A stretch of DNA of 26,777 nt. It comes from Gonapodya sp. JEL0774. Its lineage: Eukaryota > Monoblepharomycota > Monoblepharidomycetes > Monoblepharidales > Gonapodyaceae. The notes under the pieces were generated by a model. That model saw only the letters and a list, made by a program, of their open reading frames with translations. It was not told where the DNA came from and made no database searches. This document shows, one piece after another, positions 11,075 through 22,900 of this stretch. The stretch's first letter is position 1. Every line of letters starts with the position of its first letter. The stretch covers positions 1 to 26,777 of the forward strand of contig JADIIX010000219.1 in assembly GCA_027604505.1 (NCBI GenBank), written 5' to 3'. Both the position numbers and the translations under genes were made by a program.

Positions 11075-14000
11075 TTACCTCACAAGCATTTTCGATCTCA
11101 ACATCAGTCCCTCCAACTCTTTCAACCGTGCATCGATATCCCGTCTCCGCTGCAATAAGTCAAGGTATTCTCTCTCGGTATCCGACCAATCTTCGGTATT
11201 CACCTCCCGGGAGCTACGACGCATCACAATAACACCAGGGGAGGAGTACGCTACATTAGAAGGTGGCGATTGCATGATGTCAGCACCATCAGAGAGTCCG
11301 TACGGCGAGTTTGAAGATGCCATATCCACAAGACCTCCTGGAGCTGATGCGGATGTGGCAAATGGTGACATCTGAGATTCAGCCGTGGTGTACTGCATTG
11401 TGGACCGCGCTCGCTCTCCGGTAGCGGCAGTGGTCATACCACCGGACTCCTTTCTCTGTGTTGGCGTGTATGTTGTCCATCCGTTTTCTCCTTGTCCATT
11501 CGAGACCGACCTTGAATGATTCGCGCTGTCTCTTCCAGGATCGACCGACTTGTCCGTGTTCTTCCGTGACAGCCTCCGGAAGACTCCTGTCGTCCGATCT
11601 GGTTTAGAGGCCCTCTCTGAATCTCGTTGCTCTCGCGGCTCTCGCTGCTCATATCCGACCACTGTTTTAAGCAAGTTCTCGACCGTCTTCGTCATCCTGT
11701 CACGCCGTCCGTCCGTAGACTTTCTCGAAACAAGACTATCTTGCTCCTTATCAACATCGGTCCCAGAAGCCTGGAAGGTGAAGAAGGTCATTGGTCTTTT
11801 GACCGACGAAGCCGTACCATCTCTCCCGTCTTGTGCTCCTTGGGACGCAGCCCTCCGAACATCCACAGAAGCACCCCGCAACGGTGCTACATACTCCGAC
11901 GGAGCAGGAGGCCGTCCATCAAACGACATGCTCCCTTGCATATTGTTGGAATATGGCGGTGCCTTTGGTCCGCTAGAGCCCCGATTAATCGGACTGGCAG
12001 CACCACCTGATGGTCGACGTGAGTGCACAGATGGTTCTGGGCCAAATGAGAATGCTCCTTCCACACTGCGGGCTGCATCAGAGTCACGAAGGCCAGGGGT
12101 GCTAGTTTGGGGGGCACCTATGACGGAGCGAATCGAAACGAGTTCAGCATCACGAAAGAATGTAGTTCCTGTCCCCTCCAACCCACGAAATCCACTCCAT
12201 GAATACAGTATCATGAAACTCACTCCTTTCAATCAATAGATTCACATCTTGCACCCAAGTTCGAACTCTTTCCTCCGACCGGAACTTGGCACCCGGCAAT
12301 CCAGCCATCGTGATCACAACTTTGCGCACCGCTTTAACCACACCATTGTCTGCAACCATGGCGTACCGCAGCGCAAAAGCTGAAGCTGTCGGAGCTTTAC
12401 TGCCTAGGCCAAACAATCCTCCGCGACCGGCAGGCTGACCATCTTGCTCCCAGACTTCAACCAAATCCTTGTACAGTGGAACCACTTCCACAAGCGACCA
12501 TGCACTGGAGAAACTTCCTGCACCGCCGGATTTGCGCCCATCAGCATTGGGTAGGTGACCAATCGTCTTGGACTTCTTGAGTTTCCCCCAAAGCTCGGGT
12601 GTTGCCGAGTTGTTGGATGTGTTGTCCTTCATCGCACCCTCAGGAGCGACTACAACAACCGCCCGCTCGAGGAGAAATACGACTGCTGGATCGTACTGCG
12701 CGGAGAAAATCTCAATTGATTCCGACGATCCCTGCGCTTTTGACGACTTGTGGGCGTAGGACGAACTCTGAGGTTGAGACTGGCCTTCGACGGACACAGA
12801 ACAATTCTTCTCGCAGTTGACCAGGGAGCCGTAAGAGTCAAGGGTATTCATGGCAAGACCTGGGATCTGCGAGAGAAGGGTTCGATACAGTATTTCGTCC
12901 GGTTTGATCGCAGAGGCTGCCACGGGAGGCGCAAATTGCGGCTGGGGGGACGGTGCGAAGGGTGTTGCGGAAGAACCCATCGGATTTTGAGAAAATGATG
13001 AAGAAGTAACCACTGCTGCCGGATCCGTGGTTTGCACTCCGCTCAAACCGTTATTACCAATCGATTCGGGATGTTGAGAGTTCATGAGCGCGTGCAAACC
13101 AGTTTCATCGCTGTTAGGGCGCTGTCGAAGGGCTTCAAGCTCATCCTCAGTGAAAGTTGGTTTCTCATCCGGGAGATCGGCGATATAGGCGGTGTGGTTG
13201 GCCGGGAACCACCCTCGACGGGGAGGTTGCTTTGACGACACTGGGGATACACAGAAGGGATCGGGCGCGCCAGAGTTGAGTATTTATGGGTTATGGCCAA
13301 TCGTAAGAGGACTATTCATTCAGTGGCACTTACTCCTACGAGCAGTGGTTGCTGAGGAATCGGTATTCTCGTCTCCGGAACCGTACACTTCCACTGTTCC
13401 GTACCACCACCCGCCCTCTGGGGTCTTCTGAACACGGACAATTTCGCCATCTGAGATTGTGAGCTCGTCAGCCCTTTCGGCCTGGTAGGCAAAGATCGTT
13501 ACTGCAAAAAGAGTTGGTGCAGTCTGAGAGAGAATTGCAGTTTGAAAGAACGATGAGGTTGGAGCTGATGGTGCTGAGAGTGTGGTGGTGGACATTGGAT
13601 GGTTGGCGGTGGTCGCAGAGGTGGTAGTCGATTTCCCAGTCACCGATTCATAAGGCTGATATTGCTGAGGTCCATCGTAGCTGCTCCGCGAAGGGGTGGA
13701 GGTTTGGGGCTTCTTGTTGAGGTAAGGATTGGGGGGCACGTACTCATCATCCGACTTCTCGTCGCTGATGGGAATGGCATATGTCTCCTTGATCTCCTCT
13801 CGGCTTGCACGCGAGTTTCTAGCAGAGGCATCTGGAGATGAATAGTACATCGATTCAAAGCCCGAGTTGGATGCGCGGGTCCGACTGGAAGGGTGTTGTT
13901 GCTGCTGGCTGGTACCGTAACGATTCAGAATTGGCGAAGTTGCCCGGCCCGAAGGGGAATCTGCCCCATGAGGAGGAGAGTTTCCATATTTCTGGGTGCG

Positions 14001-14282
14001 ACCAGTCTTTCCCTCCTTGCTCAGCCTGGACTCGCTTGACTTTCCTGTTCCTGTGGAGTACTTGCTCGTTCGAGGGATGGCCACGGCAGAGTCGGGATTC
14101 GACTTTGCTGGAGATGCTGCTCGAGAAGAGTACGACCCCGCTGAATTCGACGGCAGACTATACTGGTATGAGGGGTAGGAGGACTGGTACGCTGGATACC
14201 CCGCGGGACTGGATTCCACTGCCCCTGTCTGATACCCAGTCCCGTACCCATTTTCTCGAGATCGCTGAGAGTAAACCTCCAT
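11075..14282 (-). CDS. SH3-domain protein with PH-like region, family not recognised
   Basis: Probable cytoplasmic scaffold or adaptor; I do not recognise a named orthologue. Exons (minus strand): 14282-13334, 13240-12224, 12168-11075; 1020 codons. The first 255 residues or so are Ser/Tyr/Gln-rich and disordered. The SH3 domain (about 258-337) shows FAVTIFAYQAERADELTI, GGWWYGTVEV and, after an insertion holding intron 1, RRGWFPANHTAYI. About residues 500-655 look PH-like: FLLERAVVVVAPEG, WSLVEVVPLYKDLVEVWEQ, FALRYAMVADNG, and a final Trp helix, RVRTWVQDVNLLIER. The C-terminal third is Ser/Arg/Pro-rich; the last 35 residues (EREYLDLLQRRRDIDARLKE) predict a short coiled coil. The start ATG at 14282 is the most plausible, but the frame stays open upstream into the 100-N gap, so extra N-terminal sequence or an upstream exon cannot be excluded. 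Disordered parts could also hide introns. Confidence 0.8.
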
Positions 14283-14874
14283 GGCTTTAAGTCTGGAGTA
14301 CTCCCCAGGAAAGGCGTCGGTAATTCTATGTCCCCGATCGATTTGGAGCAAAAGTTCTTTTTTTGGGGAGGCGGCAGGACACNNNNNNNNNNNNNNNNNN
14401 NNNNNNNNNNNNNNNNNNNNNNNNNNNNNNNNNNNNNNNNNNNNNNNNNNNNNNNNNNNNNNNNNNNNNNNNNNNNNNNNNNAAAAAATGAAACTCGGCT
14501 CGATATGTCTAGTATAAACACTCCGAGTCAGACCCACTAAAACTGTTCTGCGTCTGGTGCTGGGAGATTCCCGAAAATCAACTTTGAATACTTTTCAGTG
14601 CCGTTGAAGTCGATCTATGCATCATGATGTCGGCTGCACCAACCCGCACATCACGCATAACTACACACAACTTCAGCATCAAAAGTCCGAAAGTGTGACA
14701 GTCTCGGCTCATTGTCCCAGTCAGTAACTCGGTCTTCGACCCGATTGATCCTTTGGAAATGAAGTGTGAAGGGCCGCCGGGATGTTCATGACCAGTGTAG
14801 AAAATTGATACATCCAAATTCGAACGTAATATGAAAATGTACATAAAGCCGCGCGGAAGATACGGTTCTCGGGG
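14283..14874. other. Spacer between SMC4 3' end and SH3-protein start, holds assembly gap
   Basis: This region carries the SMC4 3' UTR and the promoter of the SH3 gene, both minus strand, with 100 unknown bases in it. An 88-codon ATG-initiated frame on the minus strand (14844-14578) starts 31 bp past the SMC4 stop. Its product has no recognisable domain and I do not call it a gene. Confidence 0.6.
14383..14482. other. Assembly gap of exactly 100 N
   Basis: One hundred consecutive N bases, the conventional length for a scaffold gap of unknown size. It is flanked by a T-run (about 14357-14364) on one side and an A-run (14483-14488) on the other, which may be why assembly broke here. True distance across it is unknown. 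Confidence 0.98.
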
Positions 14875-17800
14875 TTACTGTGCCATCACTGCGATTTCAC
14901 TCGGACTAATCGCGACAGTTCTAACGGCAATGAAAATGAGGAGTAACCGAATACGTCAACATCTAAAACATTAACGTAAAGTGTCCAGATCCCAAGCACG
15001 TACTTGGTGGTGTTCTCGGTCTTGTAAATCCCAACAAGTCTATCTGCAAGCTCAAACATATTGTTTCGCAGACTGATGATCACGAACTGGGCGTTTCGTG
15101 TCCTGCAAATTCAAAGATCGCAATGGTTATCACCGAAACAACAGAACAATGTGCAATGCGACAATGCACGGGGCAACTCTTTGCACAAGTAGACTCACCG
15201 TTCTTTGATATAATTGGCGACAATCGAGACGTTTCGGAAATCAAGAGCAGCATCGATCTCGTCCATTACATACAGGGGAGTGGGTTTAAAATGGTGCAGG
15301 GCGAAAACAAGAGCGAGAGATGAAAGGGTCTTACGTTTGGTCATATAAATCATAGGGAACAAGTCAAGGTCTCCGTCAACTCGAAATTCAATACTCCAGA
15401 AATTGATTCGCACCTTTTCACCTCCAGAGAGGTTCGAAATGTTCTTCCAGCTCTTCTTGGGGGGCATGACCGAGAACAGTATCCCCTCGGAGAAAGGGTC
15501 CAAACTGTCCACAAGCTCTAATTCCGCATTACCGCCTAAGGTAATCATCTGCATATACACAAAAAAAGAGCCGTGAGCAATCATATCAAGTGACCACATT
15601 AGAAAAGCGATCTCAGATGGTGTCGCACCTGGTACATCTCCTTGAGCTTATGTGAAATTGTCGTGAATCCTTTCATGAACTCTTCGAGCCGCCTCTTTCG
15701 AAGACCCTCGTACTCGGCTTTTGCAGCGTCTCTTCGTCGTGTGGCTTCGTCCAAATCCCGAACCCGAGCGAAATACTCTTCCTCTCGGTTCCTGTATTCG
15801 ACGAGGACGCCGAGGTTTGGCTGAGCCTTGCTCAGTTTCGCTGGATGAGATACAAGTAGAACAATCAGATACCGCTTTGGTCCGTGGAAACTTGAAAAGC
15901 ATGAGGGAAAGAGGGTGAACGAATACCGCTCACCTTCGATTCCCGCAATCGTCTTCTGCAGCTCCCGCAAATCGAACTGAGCCAGCTCTTCCTCCGAGAA
16001 CTCTGGTAATTCCTCGTCTTCTTCTTCATCGGAAAAACTTTGTGAAAAATATACTCAGCGTGCAATCGTGTAGGAGATCAAGGCAAAACCGAACAACCCA
16101 CTCCAATTTCTGAAGGGATAATTTCGCAAGATCGGCCTGCCAAGCAAGAACGTCTTTCTTTCTTGCTTGAAGTTCCCGACTCATGTCTTCCATTTTGTTG
16201 TTCAGGTCAAGCTGGCGCACAAAAAAGGCTTGTTATGAACTAACAGGCTCCCAAGTCAAGATTAGCATTCGACATACCTCAACGCGTTTAAATTTCTGAA
16301 TGGACGCATGCCGCGCCTTTTGTTCGGTGATCAAATTCAGAATCTTCTCTTTTTGTGCATCAAGAATCTAAACCACGGTAATATTATGAACACTACATAC
16401 CTCAATAAAGTGATCGTTCATCCAACTTACCTCCTGCGCTTTGTCCGCTTTCCTCTTGATCTCCGCTGCGGCATCCATTTTGGCGTCAACTTCCTGCTTG
16501 ACTGCTTCCAACTGCTTCTCCGCGTCGGCGAGTTCCTTGGCCGCAGCCGTGTTGGCCTTCAATGTCTTCTCAATGAGCTTTTCCGATGAGCTCTTAGACA
16601 CCGTCGCTTGAGTGATCTTATCGTTTGTGGATTCTATCTTTGCAACAACGTCCTCAACGCGAGAGCTTTGTGCCCGGAGTTTGGTACCACCAATCTCGAG
16701 GATTTTATTCTGAAGGTCCGCAACGGCATCCTCAACTTCTTGACACGGCTTCCGAAGTGTGACGAGCTCTTTTTCGAGCTTATTGATTGAATATTCGAGC
16801 TGTTTCATCCGAGCGACGTCTCCACTGTCAGGTCGCTTTACTCTACGAAAAGAATGCAGATTAGACAGCGAATGTGCAAACAGTGACAAGGAACCGGGTA
16901 CTCACACAAGCTCCTGTACTTGCTTCATGATGTCACCGATTTGTGCTTCTATCGAAGACTTCTCCATCTTGAGCTTTTGGCAGGTAACTTCGAGTCGGTT
17001 CAACTCCGTTTGAAGGTCCTCGACTGACTTTTCAAGTTGTTTCCGCTGCGAGAGAACGTCCTTCATCTTCAACTCAACAGTTGCTTTGTCCAGTTCGATC
17101 TTCTGAATGTCTGATTCAGACGCCTCTCCTGCGCTACTTGCAAATTTCTGGCCCATGAGACCGCGGCTAACCTTGGTACCACCTCCACTCATTGTGCCTG
17201 CCGTATCAATCACTTGACCTTCAAAGGTGACCACACGCCATCGTTTCGCTCCTCCGAAGGCGATTCGATTCGCGGCATCCAGGTTATCTGCGACAAGTGT
17301 GTCGCCAAGAACTGCGTAGAACGCCGGTGCGAGTTTTGGATCTTTGGGTTTTACCAAATCGAACAGCCTAGGAGCATTCTCAGGCGTCTCCTTCTGTGCC
17401 ATTTGTTCTGACTTTACCGAGAGTTGTTTGAGCAACAGGAAAGAAGCACGGCCGAGATTGTGATCGCGAAGAAACTGGACACATTCTTGCCCTACTTCCG
17501 CAGATTCCACAAGGATTTCGTCCAAGCGAGGGCAAGCAGTGGAGATTGCAACGTCGTACTTAGTCGCGATGACTCCTAGGTCTCCGAGGCGGCCCTTCAA
17601 ATTGGCAAGATAGCGCCGCACTTCAAAACAAACATGCGAAGCCGGGCAGAAAGTATCAGCTCACATAAATACCCCGAATCCTTCCTGCGTCCCGCTCCTT
17701 CATAAGCTTACGCAGCACGTTGCCTTGCTTCTGAGCATCCTGCAATTGACTTCTGACTTCTTCCGCTCGCTGGCGAAATTGGTTCAGTTCATCCTTAAGC

Positions 17801-20332
17801 CTGCCCTCTTGAACCATAAGATCCTTTATGGGCGGTTTTGTGTTCAAACGGATAGGCTGATAGCCCGTCACAAGAACGACAGTAGCATACCTCGATCTGA
17901 GTTTGCTGTTGTTGAATTTGCATCGGGATTTTCTTCATCCGGTTCTCGCTCTCTTGAATTTCGGCTTCCTGATGCCTCAGTGCCACAAGGACAGAGGAAT
18001 GTTAATTGGCAGACTGGTCATAGCGTCCCAAAACCGCCCACCTTTGCCACATAAAGTCGTTTCGCCTCCTCCGCCTTTACCGTAAGGGCTGCTTCCTGGA
18101 CCTTGGCGGCTCCGCTCTTCTCTTCGAGCATCTTCAGTTCCGACACAGCGACGTCGAGAGCCGAATGCTTCTCGTTGCACTTCTCAACGAGCGGGGCAAG
18201 CTGTCGTTGCTTTGCTTCTATTTCCCGCTGGAAGGGTTCGGTTTTGCCTGTTGGAATTGTCACTTTTGTAAATTTTCGTACGACCAGAGCCCTCAATGCG
18301 TTCGCACCTCTCAAACCATCCCGAATCGTATCCAGCACGGTCTCTTCTTTCTCCTTGTCTTTTGCAAGACGCGCGCCTTCGGCTTCGAGAGACTTTAGAT
18401 CGGTAATAGCATTCCGGATCTTTTCTTCGAGCTCAGAGATCTCATGTCGTCCCTTTCGAAGATGAGTCCTGTTGAGATGCTGGTATGATATCGGGTACAA
18501 CGCTGAAGGGAAGCTTACAGCATCTCCTTGTTTCTGCAGCTTTTTAATCTTTGTCCTGAGATGCTTCTGAGTTTCCCTCAACTTGATGTCTTCCTTCTCC
18601 AGGGTTGCGAACTGCTTCAGATCCTCGTTCGCTACCTTGCCAAGTTTCTTAAAAAAAAACAAGGAGAGCCAATTAGGCCATTGGAGAGTGATCGGAGCTA
18701 GCAGTTGAATTGCGTTGGATAAACGTACCTCGTGCTCTTCCGCGAGCTGGCGATGCTCGGATTCAGCTTGATCGATTTCGTCTTGCAACCCGGCGTACTT
18801 TTCGCGCTCTTCGTCGAGCTTCTTCTTGAGCTTGGACTGTGAGATTCGCAAGATAGTCAATGTGTCAGAGGCAACTTGTGTCAAGTCTCTCAGACCAGTT
18901 GAGAATCAATCTCACAGTCTCCGCCTCCAACTCCTCCATTGCAGCCTTCGCTTGCATTCCTCCTGCCTGATAAACCTTGTTGCGCAACCTCGCCAGTTCA
19001 TTCTCTTGCTTCACAAACTCCTCCGCCTCTCTCTTCCCCGGTTCCAACGCATCTCGCTCCTTCTCAGCCACGCGTGCCCTCGTGACGGCCTGCTGACGTT
19101 CCTCGTTAATTTCTTCAGCCAGCCGACCCGCATTCTCTATCGGAGTTTGCAGGGATGAGGTCCCTATAATGTCTTCGAGGTATTCGAGCAAGCCTTCTTC
19201 ATGTTCGTTGGCAGCCTTTGGCTTCATCTGTGAGATGGATTCGACTTCACCCTTATGTCCAAAATGAAGAGGTAAGAAGAAAAACTTAGAGGTAAGCAAG
19301 GCGGATGGGGGGTTGGTAGTCACCTGGAGAATCAAGAACCGTTTGTGGTCGAGATCCACGCCTCTCTTTTTGAGGAGGTCCGTGACTTCGGTGAAGTTGG
19401 AGGCCCGTCCGTCAATGGTGTACTTTGAAGTGTTGTTCATGAACGCAGTACGGGCAATGATGAGCTCGGTATTGGGGACGATGTCGTATGCGGAGCCGGG
19501 CTTGAAGAAGGAGGGTGATTGGGATAGTGGACGGTGTTACTTGACCAACCGCCAGCATCATACACGATTCTACACCCTCGCTCACCTTGTCGATGATCTC
19601 CACGAAGTGTACTTCCACCGCGCAATAGTCCAAGTTGGGGAACTTCTGTGATTGGTGGATGAGAGCCGACAGCTTTGGCTGTCTCATTTTGGCAGCACGG
19701 TAACCAAAAACAAAGAGAAGCGCATCGATGACGTTGGATTTTCCCGAGCCGTTGGGACCGACAATGGATGTGAAGGACTGACAAGAAGATTGAGCTTAGA
19801 GATGGAGACAATGGTGCTTGCGCGAGGAACGATTAAGCGACACCACGAATCCCTTACAACCGCACCAGTGAGCTGTTTTAGCACCGCGTGCGGGAAGTGA
19901 TTCAATTGCTGAGCCACATGGACGTCTTCCCGACACGAATCATTTGACTGGCGTGTCAACCACGATCATTTCCCGACATCAATCCCGCAGCCCCGACAAG
20001 AAGGTGATCCAGACCTTATGGAACGGTCCGACCTCAATTTTTCCAGCGTATGACTTGAAGTTATTAAGGACCATTCTTGTCATAATGAGTCTCTTGTCAT
20101 GGAGCGGGGAGTCGTTGAGGAGCATAGAAGCATCTTCGCCATCCATCCCGCCATGATCAGTCGCTGATTGGAGAGGAGGTTCGTTCCCGCTCAGCATCGG
20201 TGCGGATTCAGACCAGAAATCGTTGGGAAGTTGTGGAGACGGAATGCGTGTCCAGCCACTTTCGTTGTGTGCAGGGACCATGTGGCAAAGAGCTCCATAT
20301 ATTTCGACGACGAAACGCGCGGAAGGGCACAT
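14875..20332 (-). CDS. SMC4: SMC4, condensin core ATPase
   Basis: Pairs with SMC2 in condensin to compact chromosomes in mitosis. Exons (minus strand): 20332-20015, 19777-19586, 19500-19324, 19251-18916, 18836-18729, 18647-18519, 18452-18308, 18247-18042, 17968-17891, 17823-17665, 17594-16906, 16842-16431, 16367-16278, 16211-16102, 16037-15934, 15840-15629, 15548-15414, 15329-15199, 15102-15004, 14920-14875; 1292 codons, normal for SMC4. Head: MVLNNFKSYAGKIEVGPFHK, Walker A GPNGSGKSN (113-121), KMRQPKLSALIHQS, then FLILQGEVESISQMKPK, which is typical of SMC4. Coiled coil follows. The hinge starts at GRLGDLGVIATKYDVAIS (about 617) and contains CPRLDEI and GTMSGGGTKVSRG. The C-terminal head has LGGNAELELVDSLDPFSEG, signature LSGGEK (1195-1200), Walker B region YVMDEIDAALDFRN, and SLRNNMFELADRLVGIYK. 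The start is the first ATG after an in-frame TGA. Intron 1 is 237 nt with donor GTCTGG; all others are 60-96 nt. Divergent from DBP3. Confidence 0.98.
19778..20014 (-). other. Long first intron of SMC4
   Basis: This 237-nt intron separates VGPFHK from SFTSIVGPNG, which are adjacent in every SMC4, so its presence is secure. Its donor is GTCTGG, not the usual GTRAGT, and its acceptor is TTGTCAG. It is about three times longer than the other introns in the gene. On the plus strand it holds two copies of TTCCCGACA (near 19928 and 19971), each beside a near-copy of CGAATCATTT. I see no clear C/D or H/ACA box set. Confidence 0.85.
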
Positions 20333-20595
20333 AGATATTCAGCTACCGTATCGATGATTCAATTCTCGCTTCCCGGGTCGTCTCTAATACTACGTCCTGA
20401 GAGTTGGACTTGAGTCTACCAAACAGAATCAAATGAATTCATTAATACCCATATCTTAATGTGGCCTTTGTATTGAACAGCTAACTTACTTTGATTTCGT
20501 GAATCAGAGTGCAGAGTCCACATGAAAAGATGGGGTCCAAGCATCAGCAGGAGCTTGACAACGAAAGGAGAAACTAGCTCCCCCGATCGAAACAA
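20333..20595. promoter_or_regulatory. Divergent promoter region, SMC4 / DBP3
   Basis: These 263 bp separate the divergent starts of SMC4 and DBP3 and must carry both promoters and leaders. The middle is AT-rich (about 20420-20500). The DBP3 start has a favourable context, AACAAATG. I recognise no cell-cycle box (ACGCGT) or ribosome-biogenesis element. Confidence 0.6.
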
Positions 20596-22752
20596 ATGAC
20601 TGAGCAGGAGCTCCGTACCACAGACGGCAAAAAGCACAAGAAACGGAAGATTGCTCAAGTGGAATCTCCTGCGATCGCTACAGAGGAAACGGCTGATGGA
20701 GCGGCAGCTGTGGAGGAGACCACAGAGGAGCGCGCGGAGAGGAAGAGGCAGAAGAAGCTGAAGAAGCTCGCCAAACTCGCCAAGCAGAACGGCTTTGATT
20801 CCAAAGCAGACTCGGAGAAGGTCGTCAGTGGCAAGGCGCCCACAATCAAAGGCCCTACCTCTCCATTACCGACCCCCTCTGAAGAAAATGTCGCCGCGTA
20901 CCTCGAGGAGCATCACATTACCATCTCCGAAGACGGATTTACACCGATCCTTGACCTTGCTGCAACTGGTTTTGCTGGGCCAATTGTTGAAGCTCTCAGG
21001 AAGTTCCAGAAACCCACTCCAATTCAATCTGTGACTTGGGCTGTTGCGAAGGGTTCTGATGGGGAACCAGGACGAGACATGGTTGGAATTGCTCAAACAG
21101 GATCTGGTGATTACTCATTTACTTGCTACTCTTACTGTTGTCCTGTCTTTCATTTTTCTTCATTTCCATAATCGATTAGGGAAGACGCTCGCATTCGGAC
21201 TTCCACTCCTCCATCGTCTCCACAACCATCTAACCTCTTCAACTCGCCCCAAACCTGGGAAATCGTCTTCTGCCCGTCCTCTTTCTTTAATTCTCGCCCC
21301 CACTCGCGAACTGGCAATGCAAATACACACCACACTGGAACCGATCGCAAAGAGACTCAACCTGGGATGCGTATGTGTCTATGGTGGTGTTCCGAAATCT
21401 CTGCAGCAACAGGAGCTTCGGAAAGGCTGCGAGATTGTCGTAGCGACCCCTGGTCGCCTCGTGGACTTTTTGGGAGAAGGTACCGTGGAGCTCGATAAGG
21501 CTGTCTTTGCCGTTTTGGACGAAGCAGACCGGATGCTTGATATGGGCTTCGAGAAAGATGTCAAGGAAATTATGGGTCAGGTGAGTTTTGTTTGCTGCGG
21601 TTTCCTTTTTCTTTGCGACCTCTGATACCACTGCCGTGTTGTTCTGCCATACTCAGATCACATCCCCCCACCAAACTCTCTACCTATCTGCCACTTGGCC
21701 CCCTTCCGTGTACAAGCTTGCCTCCCAGTTCCTCACCAACCCTGTTCACATAACAGTCGGCTCCCAGGACCTTGCAGCAAACAAGATGATTGCGCAGACC
21801 GTCGAAGTACTCGAACCATTTGCGAAAGAGAGTCGAATGTTCCAACTTTTGGAAAAATGGATCGGGAAGGGAGGAAATGCCAAGGGGAAGCGGGATCGGG
21901 TGCTGGTATTTGCACTATACAAGAAGGTGATTACGTTTCTTCGTTTGTTCACGGGCTATATCTGATCCCATGGGTTCATTGACTGGTTCTAGGAAGCCGT
22001 CCGACTGGAACAAGCAATCTCGGGCCGTGGCTATAGCGTGGTTTCAATGTGAGACAAAAGAACTCCTCTTCTTCGCTCCCTCGATCTAGTGTCCGTCGAA
22101 CATGATCCAAAATTTATCTTGCTTCGCAGCCATGGAGACCTCACTCAACCCGCCCGCACTGCCGCACTCGCTAAGTTTAAGTCTGGGGAAGTACCCCTAC
22201 TTGTTGCCACAGACGTGGCCGCTCGAGGACTCGACATTCCCGAAGTGGAATACGTGCTAGTAAGCAGTAACTCACGCTTGTCAGAGATGGATATCTCATA
22301 GCTTACTGAAATTGCTCTTATGGAAAAAGAACTTTACGTTCCCTTTGACGATCGAGGACTACGTCCACCGCATTGGACGGACAGCGAGAGCAGGGAGGAC
22401 AGGAGTAAGCCATACCCTGTTCACATCTCATGACAAGGCGCACAGGTGAGGGAATCATTTTGACTTGTCGCTGGTGCAGCTCTCAACTGACCCCTCAACG
22501 ATTTGATCCACACGTATAAGCGGTGCACTCATGAACGTCCTCAAAGATGCGGGTCAGGATGTGCCTGAAGGTCGGTAATACATGTAGTCGATTCTCGAAT
22601 CAACTATTCAATTTCAATTGGAATATCTATTCTCGACAGACCTCAAAAGGTTTGGTGGTGCGGTCAAGAAGAAAGTGGACAAGAATTTTGGTGCCTTTTT
22701 CAAGGAGATCGACCCGAACGTGAAGGCGTCGCACGTGAAATTTGATGACTGA
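20596..22752 (+). CDS. DBP3: ATP-dependent RNA helicase DBP3
   Basis: DEAD-box helicase of the nucleolus, needed for pre-rRNA processing in 60S biogenesis. Exons: 20596-21106, 21180-21580, 21657-21926, 21993-22048, 22130-22259, 22330-22445, 22521-22570, 22640-22752; 549 codons. The Lys-rich N-terminus ([22 protein letters not shown]) is typical of Dbp3. Helicase motifs in order: Q motif KFQKPTPIQ, motif I AQTGSGKT (166-173, split by intron 1), PTRELA, GGVP, TPGRL, DEAD (about residue 285), SAT (315-317), [26 protein letters not shown]. The C-terminus [20 protein letters not shown] matches the Dbp3 tail, which separates it from Dbp2. Introns are 66-81 nt. The donor of the last intron is GTCGGT at 22571; a more normal-looking GTAATA five bases on would break the frame. 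Convergent with NDUFA1. Confidence 0.96.
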
Positions 22753-22900
22753 TAGTGATGGACCTCCTGCATTATTTTGTCTCCTCGCGCTGGAGTAGAG
22801 CCTGCTTACTGGACAGGTGTATTGATAAACGCCACGTAGTCATCGAGCTGCACATGCATTCCAGATAAGCGATAATCCCTTCTCCTGCCCCATTCAGACT
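22753..22900. other. Convergent spacer, DBP3 / NDUFA1 3' ends
   Basis: Only 148 bp lie between two converging stop codons, so the two 3' UTRs are short or overlap as antisense. No other feature seen. Confidence 0.6.

Noticed and set aside
11550-12239. 229-codon plus-strand frame opposite the SH3-protein C-terminal region
   Set aside because: Shadow of low-complexity coding sequence. The minus frame joins in phase to the other exons and ends in a plausible coiled coil.
14578-14844. 88-codon ATG-started frame on the minus strand just past the SMC4 stop
   Set aside because: No domain or compositional support; SMC4 ends convincingly at 14875 via its own last exon. Probably chance in a 3' UTR or spacer.
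16368-16430. Alternative in-frame SMC4 donor GTATGT at 16400
   Set aside because: It would leave an intron of only 33 nt, below the shortest credible intron here. GTAAGT at 16430 gives a normal 63-nt intron.
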